A stretch of DNA of 64,000 bases from Paenibacillus pabuli. GTDB lineage: Bacteria; Bacillota; Bacilli; Paenibacillales; Paenibacillaceae. The translations under genes were made by a program, and so were the position numbers. The notes beneath the pieces were generated by a model. It saw only the letters and a program-made list of their open reading frames with translations, was not told where the DNA came from and made no database searches. The stretch covers positions 682,001 through 746,000 of the forward strand of contig NZ_CP073714.1 of the NCBI RefSeq assembly GCF_023101145.1. Reading direction: 5' to 3'. Positions 1-7,147 of the stretch are shown here, in pieces (positions within the stretch are counted from its first letter, which is position 1; each line of letters begins with the position of its first letter).

Positions 1-663
1 ATTGATCTCAGCAAAGCAGCTGACGAAGCGCAGCAGAAGATTGTTACGGATCTGGGCACATACCAGGATGGTACTACGCTGAAAGATCACATCTCCAGCG
101 AGACGTATGCTCAAGTGGGAGACATTTTGAAGAAGAATGGATTGGAAGCGAATGCCCTGGATACCTTCAAACCTTGGGTCGTAGAGAGTACACTGGCTAG
201 CCTGAAATCTATGAAAGCAGGTTATGATGCTTCTGCCGGAGTAGATCTGTACTTTATCCAGAAGGCGATCGAGCGTAAAGTCCCTGTGATCGAGTTGGAA
301 TCGTATGAATCTCAATTGGGAATGTTCAATAACTTCTCGAAAGAGCTGCAAGAGAAAACGTTGAAAGCGACTTTGGACAATTTTGATGTGTTGGATGACA
401 GCGTGAATCAAATGGCTGAAATGTGGAAAACGGGTAATGACGAGCAACTGCTGAAGCTGACGAACAGCTTCTCTGATGATGAGGAATACAACAAAGCAAT
501 GCTCACTGATCGCAACATCGGCATGGCCGACAAGATCGATGGTTATCTGAAAAATGGCAAAGGCGAGGAGTATTTCATTGTGGTTGGTGCAGCGCACTAC
601 CTTGGTGATAAAGGGATTGTGAAGTTGCTGGAGGATAAAGGGTACACGGTAGAGCGGAAATAA
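1..663 (+). CDS. TraB/GumN family protein, 3' part only
   Basis: The reading frame is open from the first base and ends at TAA 661-663, so the N-terminus lies outside the window. About 220 residues remain. The end (YFIVVGAAHYLGDKGIVKLLEDKGY) is the typical C-terminal strand-helix of TraB/GumN (PF01963) proteins, with the conserved GAAH motif. The helical middle part fits the same family. Bacterial members are usually secreted or lipoprotein-anchored and some relate to Tiki-type metalloproteases. No specific substrate can be assigned. An internal GTG at 115 is not a credible start because homology continues upstream. A rho-independent terminator follows at 721-752. Confidence 0.75.
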   Translation: MDLSKAADEAQQKIVTDLGTYQDGTTLKDHISSETYAQVGDILKKNGLEANALDTFKPWVVESTLASLKSMKAGYDASAGVDLYFIQKAIERKVPVIELESYESQLGMFNNFSKELQEKTLKATLDNFDVLDDSVNQMAEMWKTGNDEQLLKLTNSFSDDEEYNKAMLTDRNIGMADKIDGYLKNGKGEEYFIVVGAAHYLGDKGIVKLLEDKGYTVERK

Positions 664-720
664 GCTATTCAGCCATAAGTTTGGCTTGAGTACCAATATA
701 TCGGAGAATTATATTTTAAG

Positions 721-752
721 AAGACAGCCGACAAATTCGTCGGCTGTCTTTT
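721..752 (+). terminator. Rho-independent terminator after TraB/GumN gene
   Basis: A perfect 12-bp stem, AAGACAGCCGAC / GTCGGCTGTCTT, with a 6-nt loop is followed by TT. It sits 57 nt downstream of the stop codon and between convergent genes, so it may work both ways. Confidence 0.8.
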
Positions 753-860
753 CGTTACATCAACGGAGAATAGTTAATGTAATGGAAGATCTACGGTTAT
801 ATTTCGTTTCTTTTCTTTTATCAATTTTCTCTAATTTTCTCATTAAGCTCCCTCGAATAG

Positions 861-1895
861 TTACTCGAAGTTCTCAATCACGATTTTACCTGTCATACGT
901 CCTTCTTCCATTATTGCATGGGCTTTACGCAAATTGGCTGCATTGATGGGAGAGAGGATCTGGGCAACCGTAGTTCGTAAGCGTCCTTCATCGATCATAC
1001 GGGAAACTTCGTTTAACAGGTTGTGCTGTTTAATCATATCCGAAGTCTGGAATAATGGTCTGGTGAACATCAGCTCCCAGGCAAAAGTGACGCTTTTGTT
1101 TTTCAGTAAGGTCAGATCGAGGAGCTCATCCGTCTCCACAATGGAGCAGATTTTCCCTTGGGGAGCAATGGCTTCAGCCATATTGACCCAATGCTTCTCC
1201 GTACTGTTCAAGCAGAAAATATAGTCAACATATTCTAAACCTAGCGCTTTGAGCTGAGGGAGAAATGCTTCGTAATGATTGATGATGTGGTCAGCTCCCA
1301 TGTTTTTAGCCCACTCAGCAGATTCCGGGCGTGAAGCTGTGCCGATGACAGTCAAACCAGCGTGTTTGGCCAGTTGTGTCGCAATAGAACCAACACCACC
1401 CGCTGCCCCGATGATCAAAATAGTTTTACCTTCGTTGCACTCGGTGGCAGCAGACACGCCCAAACGATCAAATAATCCTTCCCAAGCGGTGATAGCGGTT
1501 AACGGCAGAGCGGCTGCATGCGCAAATTCCAGTGTTGCTGGTTTAAAACCGACGATTCTCTCATCAACGAGGTGAAACTCGCTATTTCCACCTGGACGGG
1601 CAATGCTGCCGGCATAATACACTTCATCGCCGGGTTTGAACAGTGAAGATTCCGGTCCGGCTTGTTCGACGACACCTGCAACATCCCAACCGAGAACCTT
1701 TGGGGTGTTTTCGGTCCTATTTTTGGGAGCGCGCACTTTAACATCGACGGGATTGACAGAAATGGCTTTGACTCGGATCAGCAAATCTCTCCCTGTAGGT
1801 TCAGGTACATCCATCATAACGTCCAGCAAGCTCTCAGGTTGATTAATGGGTAAATACTTTAGCAACCCGATGGCTTTCATTTGTCGGTTTGACAT
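861..1895 (-). CDS. Zinc-type alcohol dehydrogenase-like / quinone oxidoreductase (MDR superfamily)
   Basis: 344 residues, close to the family norm. The N-terminal GroES-like domain carries the NPVDVKVR signature of the zinc-binding alcohol dehydrogenase family subgroup (TIGR02817 type). A Rossmann motif, IIGAAGGVGSIATQLAK, lies near residue 160 and binds NADPH. The catalytic-zinc Cys/His pattern of true alcohol dehydrogenases is not evident, so a zinc-independent enone or quinone reductase is likely. The ATG at 1893-1895 is preceded by AAGGAGG. It is divergent from the HxlR gene at 2032. Its promoter (-35 TTGTGC, 17-bp spacer, -10 TAATAT) overlaps a 20-nt box also found before the nitroreductase at 17419. 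This suggests induction by electrophile or disulfide stress. Confidence 0.85.
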   Translation of the reverse strand: MSNRQMKAIGLLKYLPINQPESLLDVMMDVPEPTGRDLLIRVKAISVNPVDVKVRAPKNRTENTPKVLGWDVAGVVEQAGPESSLFKPGDEVYYAGSIARPGGNSEFHLVDERIVGFKPATLEFAHAAALPLTAITAWEGLFDRLGVSAATECNEGKTILIIGAAGGVGSIATQLAKHAGLTVIGTASRPESAEWAKNMGADHIINHYEAFLPQLKALGLEYVDYIFCLNSTEKHWVNMAEAIAPQGKICSIVETDELLDLTLLKNKSVTFAWELMFTRPLFQTSDMIKQHNLLNEVSRMIDEGRLRTTVAQILSPINAANLRKAHAIMEEGRMTGKIVIENFE

Positions 1896-1940
1896 TGTCG
1901 TTTCCTCCTTGAATGTACATCACTTATTGCTTTCTGGTGG

Positions 1941-1986
1941 TAATATAACGTATATTAACTATCATGAATAGTACGCACAATAGTGT
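1941..1986 (-). promoter_or_regulatory. Promoter and candidate HxlR operator of the MDR dehydrogenase
   Basis: Read on the minus strand, the -35 is TTGTGC (1975-1980), the spacer is 17 bp and the -10 is TAATAT (1952-1957). The stretch 1967-1986 (minus strand ACACTATTGTGCGTACTATT) matches 18 of 20 bases of the box at 17308-17327. A perfect TAATATA/TATATTA dyad with a 3-nt spacer spans 1941-1957. A second dyad, AGTAT-N8-ATACT, at 1992-2009 may belong to the divergent regulator gene. Confidence 0.6.
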
Positions 1987-2031
1987 GATGTAGTATCAAT
2001 TTGTATACTGTTAGAAGAGGAGGATAAATAC

Positions 2032-2430
2032 ATGCGTGACCGCAAATCGGGATATGGCCAATGCCCAAATGAAGAAGGTTGTCCCGTCGAGTATACGTTG
2101 GATGTCATTGGCGGCAAGTGGAAGGGTGTACTTCTGTATCATATGATCGAAGGTCCCATACGATTTAATGAGTTTCGTAGAATATGTCCGAACATTACGC
2201 AGAGAATGCTGACGCTACAGCTTCGAGAGCTTGAAGAAGACGGGATCGTGCACCGTGAGGTGTACCCGCAAGTTCCTCCCAAAGTGGAATACTCGCTATC
2301 GGAATTCGGACGCACATTAGTGCCAATTATTATGGAAATGAAAATCTGGGGAGAGAAACACAAAAATTTATCAATTGCTGCTTCTAGACAGACAGAAAAC
2401 GTGGCAGATTCCATGGTGGATTCGATGTGA
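2032..2430 (+). CDS. HxlR family winged-helix transcriptional regulator
   Basis: 132 residues. Conserved HxlR (PF01638) core: CPVEYTLDVIGGKWKGVLLYH, then RFNEFRR, ITQRMLTLQLRELEEDGIV and PPKVEYSLSEFGRTL. The Cys before the HTH (residue 18) aligns with the redox-sensing Cys of HypR and YodB, which act by thiol oxidation. A second Cys occurs at about residue 13. RBS AGAGGAGG precedes the ATG. The divergent oxidoreductase gene and a shared box at the nitroreductase promoter point to a small oxidative/electrophile stress regulon, as known for HypR-HypO in Bacillus subtilis. The specific inducer is not visible. Confidence 0.85.
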   Translation: MRDRKSGYGQCPNEEGCPVEYTLDVIGGKWKGVLLYHMIEGPIRFNEFRRICPNITQRMLTLQLRELEEDGIVHREVYPQVPPKVEYSLSEFGRTLVPIIMEMKIWGEKHKNLSIAASRQTENVADSMVDSM

Positions 2431-2437
2431 CTTTCCT

Positions 2438-2593
2438 TTTAAGGCCTTGCATGAATATTACTCAACAAGACCGGATAATCCGCTCAAGAAAATGAAATCA
2501 CTCATTGCTCTATGCAACAATCTCATTCGGACACTGTTTGGAATTCTGAAGAAAGGCCATGCATTCTGCGAGGAAAAGATGCTTCATCAATAA
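2438..2593 (+). pseudogene. IS110-family transposase remnant (C-terminal end)
   Basis: One frame reads LHEYYSTRPDNPLKKMKSLI then ALCNNLIRTLFGILKKG to a TAA at 2591. This is the recognisable C-terminal tail of IS110/IS1111-type transposases. No start, no DEDD catalytic half and no IS ends remain. It begins a few bases after the HxlR stop codon. It marks an old insertion that has been deleted. Confidence 0.6.
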
Positions 2594-2705
2594 AGATCCC
2601 TTTAAATTCCTCTGTATACGTAATAGCTTTTGCACTCACGTTTTTAACATATGGATTTAATTTTAATTGTGCCTGTTGTTGATCTGTGAAACATTTTATT
2701 GTCAT
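2583..2705 (-). pseudogene. IS3-family OrfA remnant (N-terminal 40 codons)
   Basis: The ATG at 2703-2705 begins MTIKCFTDQQQAQLKLNPYV and continues KNVSAKAITYTEEFKGIFIDE. This is the start of the HTH-bearing OrfA of Paenibacillus IS3/IS150-group elements. Similarity stops after about 41 codons, where the frame joins the flank of the IS110 remnant, so the rest of OrfA and all of OrfB are lost. A GGTGGTAGGA ribosome site is still present. Upstream lies a hairpin of the type that shields IS transposase genes from read-through. Confidence 0.6.
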
Positions 2706-2743
2706 CTCAATCCTACCACCGCTCATGTTTTCTTCATTATAAA

Positions 2744-2793
2744 CAAAAAAAGCCCTATAAGATGACCTTTTCCAAAGTGTCTATCTTATAGGG
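2744..2793 (-). terminator. Minus-strand terminator-like hairpin upstream of the IS3 remnant
   Basis: The arms CCCTATAAGAT (2753-2763) and ATCTTATAGGG (2783-2793) form an 11-bp stem. Read on the minus strand it is followed by a run of T residues (A-run 2745-2751 on the plus strand). It lies just before the OrfA start, where it would block incoming transcription. Confidence 0.65.
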
Positions 2794-2881
2794 TACATTT
2801 TAAATGCTAACGAGCCTTTTTGTATTCCTATTGATAGGTATCCATTTTATCTCTATTTAGTTAAAGGTGGTGAACTTCCGT

Positions 2882-3022
2882 TCAAATAAGATTGTTCGTA
2901 ATTAACGCGAGTACCACTAAACTAATTCCTAATAATTCTGGACTAGAGACCCGATAACCATGAAAAATGGATATGACAAGTGCAGTGATGGGTACAAAGT
3001 TAATATTCTGTAAAATGTCGAT
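2882..3022 (-). pseudogene. EamA/DMT-type transporter remnant (C-terminal end)
   Basis: On the minus strand the frame reads IDILQNINFVPITALVISIF, then HGYRVSSPELLGISLVVLAL and a TGA at 2882-2884. This matches the last two helices of EamA (drug/metabolite transporter) proteins, where a glycine-rich or glutamate turn leads to the final GxxLVxxAL helix. An in-frame stop at 3023-3025 cuts it off upstream. Only about 47 codons remain, so this is decay debris next to the IS remnants. Confidence 0.5.
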
Positions 3023-3055
3023 TCAGGACTTTAGATTCAATCTCAGAAATACCTA

Positions 3056-3125
3056 TTTACAAATATTAGTAGAACAGATAAAATAAATGTAAGCGCTCTA
3101 AAAGTTAAAGCGCTTTAACTTTTAG
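3056..3125 (+). promoter_or_regulatory. GH8 promoter with LacI-type operator palindrome
   Basis: -35 TTTACA (3056-3061), exact 17-bp spacer, -10 TAAAAT (3079-3084). A cre-like sequence, ATGTAAGCGCTCTAA, lies at 3087-3101 (two mismatches to the CcpA consensus). A perfect 28-bp palindrome with core AGTTAAAGCGCTTTAACT spans 3098-3125, about +8 to +35 of the predicted transcript. The same core with two changes recurs at 11533-11554 and 11607-11628 before the ABC transporter operon that contains lacI. Confidence 0.75.
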
Positions 3126-3138
3126 GTGGAGGTGATTT

Positions 3139-3261
3139 GTGTCTCGTAAGGCCAATAATGGATCATGGTTTTTCCATCAAGATGCTGCACTGAATTTCGG
3201 CTTAAAGGTTATGTCATGGATCAAGACCCATTTGGACCTAAAAAGGAGCGTAATTTTATGA
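3139..3261 (+). CDS. Small 40-residue upstream ORF coupled to the GH8 gene
   Basis: The GTG at 3139 is preceded by GGAGGTGAT, a nine-base match to the anti-Shine-Dalgarno, with ideal spacing. The ORF runs 40 codons (MSRKANNGSWFFHQDAALNF then GLKVMSWIKTHLDLKRSVIL) and its TGA overlaps the GH8 ATG in an ATGA arrangement. It has no signal peptide and no recognised domain. It could be a leader peptide whose translation opens the GH8 start site, or a small protein. The overlap and strong ribosome site make chance less likely, but no homologue can be named. Confidence 0.5.
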   Translation: MSRKANNGSWFFHQDAALNFGLKVMSWIKTHLDLKRSVIL

Positions 3262-4487
3262 GAAAAAACAGGAGATTTTCGGTTAGCAGCAAGGCTGTTA
3301 TGATGTGTTGTCTCGCTTTTCTTCTTATTCCGGCGGGCTTTGCCTTCGCCGCTCCAAACAAGCCATTCCCGCAGCATACGACATATACCAGCGGTTCGAT
3401 CAAGCCGAACCATGTTACACAAAGTGCGATGGACAGCGCCGTGAAAGCAAAATGGGACAGTTGGAAATCAGCATATTTGAAGACAGCAGGCACAGGCAAG
3501 TATTATGTGAAATATCAGTCCAACGGGGATACTGTATCTGAAGCTCACGGGTATGGAATGCTGGCAACGGTTCTAATGGCTGGTTATGACAGCAACGCGC
3601 AGACCTATTTCGACGGACTTTATCAATATTATAAGGCTCATCCGAGTACCAACAATTCGAAACTGATGGCATGGAAACAAAACAGCAGCTTCCAGAACAT
3701 TGAAGGCGCCGACTCGGCCACGGATGGAGACATGGACATTGCTTATTCGCTCCTGCTTGCGGACAAGCAGTGGGGGAGCAGCGGCAGCATCAACTACCTT
3801 CAGGCCGGCAAGGACATCATCAATGCCATTATGCAAAGTGACGTGAATCAGTCTCAATGGACGCTGCGTCTTGGCGACTGGGCAACGGACAACACCTACA
3901 AAAATGCTACCCGTCCATCAGACTTTATGCTGAATCACTTGAAGGCATTCCAGGCTGCAACGGGTGATGCCAGATGGGCGAACGTGATCGACAAAACCTA
4001 TACCATTATCAACTCCTTATACAACGGGTATAGTTCATCAACCGGATTGCTTCCAGACTTCGTCGTTCTGTCGGGTTCAACGTACAAGCCGGCTTCAGCC
4101 GATTTTCTGGAAGGGGCGAACGATGGGAACTACGATTACAACTCGTGTCGTACGCCTTGGCGGATCGCAACGGATTATCTGATGACGGGTGACAGCCGGG
4201 CGCTCAATCAGCTCAGCCAAATGAACAGCTGGATTACGACCAAAGTAAGTGGCAACCCTAGCAGCGTAAAGGATGGTTATAAACTCAACGGCACGGTTAC
4301 AGGTTCCGGTGGCAGCGGCGCGTTCTATGCACCGTTTGGTGTCAGCGCTATGACCTCGTCCACGAACCAAAACTGGCTGAATTCCGTATGGACCAAAACG
4401 GCGGGCAGCTCCAATGAAGGCTACTATGAAGACAGCATCAAGCTGTTCTCCATGATCGTGATGTCTGGCAACTGGTGGACATACTAA
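3258..4487 (+). CDS. Secreted glycoside hydrolase family 8 glucanase/chitosanase
   Basis: 409 residues from the ATG at 3258 (RBS AAAAGGAG); longer upstream starts lack a ribosome site. The signal peptide ends near FAFA-APNKP (residue 31/32). GH8 hallmarks are SEAHGYGM, whose Glu95 is the predicted proton donor, DGDMDIA near 156-162, and CRTPWRIATD. In GH8a cellulases the base Asp lies in this last motif; here the position is Asn (YDYNSCR). That, with the inserted FLEGANDG loop (Glu285), fits subgroup GH8b, which holds chitosanases and lichenases. Substrate is therefore beta-1,3-1,4-glucan or chitosan rather than crystalline cellulose. Controlled by the palindrome at 3098. Confidence 0.85.
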   Translation: MRKNRRFSVSSKAVMMCCLAFLLIPAGFAFAAPNKPFPQHTTYTSGSIKPNHVTQSAMDSAVKAKWDSWKSAYLKTAGTGKYYVKYQSNGDTVSEAHGYGMLATVLMAGYDSNAQTYFDGLYQYYKAHPSTNNSKLMAWKQNSSFQNIEGADSATDGDMDIAYSLLLADKQWGSSGSINYLQAGKDIINAIMQSDVNQSQWTLRLGDWATDNTYKNATRPSDFMLNHLKAFQAATGDARWANVIDKTYTIINSLYNGYSSSTGLLPDFVVLSGSTYKPASADFLEGANDGNYDYNSCRTPWRIATDYLMTGDSRALNQLSQMNSWITTKVSGNPSSVKDGYKLNGTVTGSGGSGAFYAPFGVSAMTSSTNQNWLNSVWTKTAGSSNEGYYEDSIKLFSMIVMSGNWWTY

Positions 4488-4519
4488 ACAACTTGAAATG
4501 GATTGATTGCTCATATGCA

Positions 4520-4555
4520 AGCAGGCAGGGAGATTAGCTCCCAGCCTGCTTTTTA
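4520..4555 (+). terminator. Rho-independent terminator after GH8 gene
   Basis: The stem AGCAGGC / GCCTGCT with an inner GGGAG / CTCCC pairing is followed by TTTTT. It starts 32 nt after the GH8 stop. Confidence 0.85.
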
Positions 4556-4633
4556 AATGGAAGGAGAGCTAGAAGAATGATTTATTGACCTATTGGAGCG
4601 AGTGATATAGATGGGCAAATGCTTGGAAACGAC

Positions 4634-4673
4634 AAACCGCCATAGCTCAGGAAATCCTGGGATACGGCGGTTT
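4634..4673 (-). terminator. Hairpin ending the glycoside-uptake operon
   Basis: The outer stem AAACCGCC / GGCGGTTT (4634-4641, 4666-4673) contains inner pairing CAG / CTG. It lies about 70 nt downstream of the GH4 stop on the minus strand. The T tract is interrupted, so termination may be weak. It could act in both directions. Confidence 0.55.
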
Positions 4674-4742
4674 CGTTTGGTGTGAAGGTACGCTGATAGA
4701 CGTTTTTTATGGCATTAGGAAGAATGGGTCATAGCCGAATTA

Positions 4743-6068
4743 TTATGCATTAGCTGCAGTTTCAGTAAAAAACTGCGGCAAATATTCCTTGTTGGCTTCG
4801 AGCATTTCATCCAGCATCTGAATCGCCACTTCGACCGAAGGGACCAGAGGATGATGGGCCAATGCCTGTAGTGCCAATCCACGATCGCCGGTTACGGCAG
4901 CATCGATGGCGAGGCGCTCATAGGTTTTAACCGCATGGATCAGTCCGACGGCCATAGGAGGAACCTTGGTTAGCGGCAGGGGCAGCGGGCCGGTTTTGGT
5001 GACAACGCAGTTGACTTCAATGCTGGCATCGTTCGGCAGGAAATCAATAATGCCTTGATTGGCTACGTTCAACGTCTGAATGTCATTCGTTCCGTTGTAC
5101 AGTGAGCGCATCAGGTTTACGGCTGCTTCGGAATAGAAGGCGCCGCCCCGCTGCTCCAGCTGTTTCGGTTTATCTTTCAGGTCCGGGTCATTGTAAAGCT
5201 CGAACAGTTCTTCTTCGACGCGTTTAACCACTTCCGCACGGTTTCCGCCTGTTTGTAAGGATTCCAGCTGTTCTTCAAGCATGGCATCGGTCATATAGAA
5301 ATATTTCAGATAGTAGGAAGGAAGGGCATGCAGGGATTGCAGGAATTCCGGATTCCACTCCCGTACAGGCACGTTCTTCGCGCTGTAACCGGCTGTATCA
5401 GCCAACATCTCATCCAGTTTGTCTTCTCCGTTCACATCAATACGCGTAATCCAGTGCAGATGGTTCAGGCCGACAAACTCGGCATAGATGCGGTCCGCTT
5501 CTACGCCGTATTTGGCCGAAGTCTGCTTGATCAGGCCGATCGGCGCATTACAGAGACCAATGCTTTTAACGTTGGAATACTTTAGAATTGCTTCTGTGAC
5601 CATACCCGCCGGATTCGTAAAGTTCAGCAGCCAGGCATTAGGAGCGAGTTCTTCAATATCACGGCAGATATCAAGCAGGACCGGAATCGTCCGCAGCGCC
5701 TTCATCATGCCTCCGGGACCAGTGGTTTCCTGACCGATCACGCCGTATTTCAGGGGGATGGATTCATCGCGGCCACGGGCGTCAAGCATGCCGACACGCA
5801 TTTGAGTGCTGACGAAGTCCGCACCCTTGATGGCTTCGCGGCGGTCGAATGTCAAATGGACTTCAATCGGAAGGCCGGATTTCTCCACCATGCGTTTGGC
5901 CAAGTTGCCAACAATATTTAGTTTGCGCTGTCCCGGCTCAATATCGACCAGCCACAGCTCGCGTACCGGAAGCTCGGCATGGTGAAGGATGAACCCCTCA
6001 ACCAGCTCCGGAGTATAGGAAGATCCACCGCCGATTACCGCTATTTTCAGTCCTTGTTTATTATCCAC
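4743..6068 (-). CDS. licH: 6-phospho-beta-glucosidase, GH4 family
   Basis: 441 residues. GH4 enzymes cleave 6-phospho-glycosides by NAD+- and Mn2+-dependent redox-elimination chemistry in the cytoplasm. Visible motifs: the dinucleotide loop IAVIGGGSSYTPELVEGF at the start, NFTNPAGMVTEA, the metal-ligand Cys in GLCNAPIG and His in GLNHLHW. The first possible GTG (6080) overlaps the GGAG ribosome site, so the GTG at 6068, 11 nt after GGAG, is chosen. It is the last gene of a six-gene minus-strand operon. Its need for a phosphorylated substrate fits the kinase gene just upstream. Chitobiose-6-phosphate cleavage is an alternative activity within GH4. Confidence 0.85.
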   Translation of the reverse strand: MDNKQGLKIAVIGGGSSYTPELVEGFILHHAELPVRELWLVDIEPGQRKLNIVGNLAKRMVEKSGLPIEVHLTFDRREAIKGADFVSTQMRVGMLDARGRDESIPLKYGVIGQETTGPGGMMKALRTIPVLLDICRDIEELAPNAWLLNFTNPAGMVTEAILKYSNVKSIGLCNAPIGLIKQTSAKYGVEADRIYAEFVGLNHLHWITRIDVNGEDKLDEMLADTAGYSAKNVPVREWNPEFLQSLHALPSYYLKYFYMTDAMLEEQLESLQTGGNRAEVVKRVEEELFELYNDPDLKDKPKQLEQRGGAFYSEAAVNLMRSLYNGTNDIQTLNVANQGIIDFLPNDASIEVNCVVTKTGPLPLPLTKVPPMAVGLIHAVKTYERLAIDAAVTGDRGLALQALAHHPLVPSVEVAIQMLDEMLEANKEYLPQFFTETAANA

Positions 6069-6120
6069 TTCATAGCACACTCCAGTCTTTTAAGATTTTA
6101 TATGATGACGTCCCCTGCGT

Positions 6121-7113
6121 TTATCTTGTTGTTTGCTTAATATGTTCGAACTCGCGGAATGCCCGCATTTTGTCATATACATCCTGGCTTACCTCATGTC
6201 CGTCTGCATCCATAGCAGACCATAAAGCACCGACGACAGGCTCAGTGGCCAACGTTACGATGGTCGCATTCGGGGCGATGGTTGCGACAGCCTGTGCAAC
6301 CTTACTGCGAATCCAGCCTCGGTCTCCCCTTGTTAGCAGACTTCCTGCCAGTACCACGTCAAAGGTGTCCTTTTCCATTCCGAGCTTGTGGATGACTGCT
6401 GCCGCTGATTTGCCAAGCTCGACGCCCTGACGGTTCAGAATTTCCAGAGCTACAGCATCGTTCTCTGCGGCAGCTTCAAACAGCAGCTTCGCAGCGTGGA
6501 CAGGCACATGCTTGCCATGATCCTGGAAATCATCGAACATATCGCTGACACTGTCATACCCAAGGAAGTTCAGCAGCAGGGGTGTCAGGAGCGTTGTCTG
6601 CTCACGACCGTCCCAGGAACGGATGACAGAGCGGAACACCTCAATATTGAGGGAACCGCCACCGCCGAAATCGCCGTACATATAATCAAAACCGCCGACC
6701 TGTACATGCTCTCCTGCCGGATTGCGGCCTGCGGAGTTGGTGCCTGTGCCGCAGATCAGTGCGACACCGTAAGGCTGGTTCGTACCTGAGCGCAGGCTGA
6801 TCATGGTGTCACAGTTAATCGAATAATTCCGGGTAAATCCGATTCCCTGAACCAGAGGGTGGAGGATTCGGTAATCTGCCTCCCGATCCGCTCCCGCAAG
6901 TCCGAAATAAGTGTGCGCGATTTCATGAATCTGCAGTCCTGCCTCGTTCAGGGCTCCTTCTGCAGCTTCCCGTATGCTTTGTGCGGCCAAGGCGCGGTCA
7001 ATCTGGTGATTGCCGTTGCCGCCCATGCCTTTGCCAAGCACATTGCCGCATTCATCAGTCAGCAGGGCGTATGTTTTTGTTCCTCCCCCATCGATACCCA
7101 AGTAGTACGTCAA
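6121..7113 (-). CDS. BadF/BadG-type sugar kinase (N-acetylglucosamine kinase-like)
   Basis: 330 residues with the ASKHA fold: phosphate-1 loop GIDGGGTKTYALLTDE, connect motif FGLAGADR, phosphate-2 ALICGTGTNSAGRNP, FGGGGSLNIEVFR and adenosine loop VVLAGSLL. These match the BadF/BadG/BcrA/BcrD ATPase group that includes GlcNAc kinases. The start is a TTG at 7113, nine bases after GGAG; no ATG is available. The gene lies between lacI and the GH4 hydrolase. The ABC importer delivers unphosphorylated sugar while GH4 needs a 6-phosphate, so this kinase probably phosphorylates the imported disaccharide or its monosaccharide product. Substrate not determinable from sequence. Confidence 0.75.
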   Translation of the reverse strand: MTYYLGIDGGGTKTYALLTDECGNVLGKGMGGNGNHQIDRALAAQSIREAAEGALNEAGLQIHEIAHTYFGLAGADREADYRILHPLVQGIGFTRNYSINCDTMISLRSGTNQPYGVALICGTGTNSAGRNPAGEHVQVGGFDYMYGDFGGGGSLNIEVFRSVIRSWDGREQTTLLTPLLLNFLGYDSVSDMFDDFQDHGKHVPVHAAKLLFEAAAENDAVALEILNRQGVELGKSAAAVIHKLGMEKDTFDVVLAGSLLTRGDRGWIRSKVAQAVATIAPNATIVTLATEPVVGALWSAMDADGHEVSQDVYDKMRAFREFEHIKQTTR

Positions 7114-7147
7114 TGGTCGTCACTCCTATATATAAATTTATATTTTT

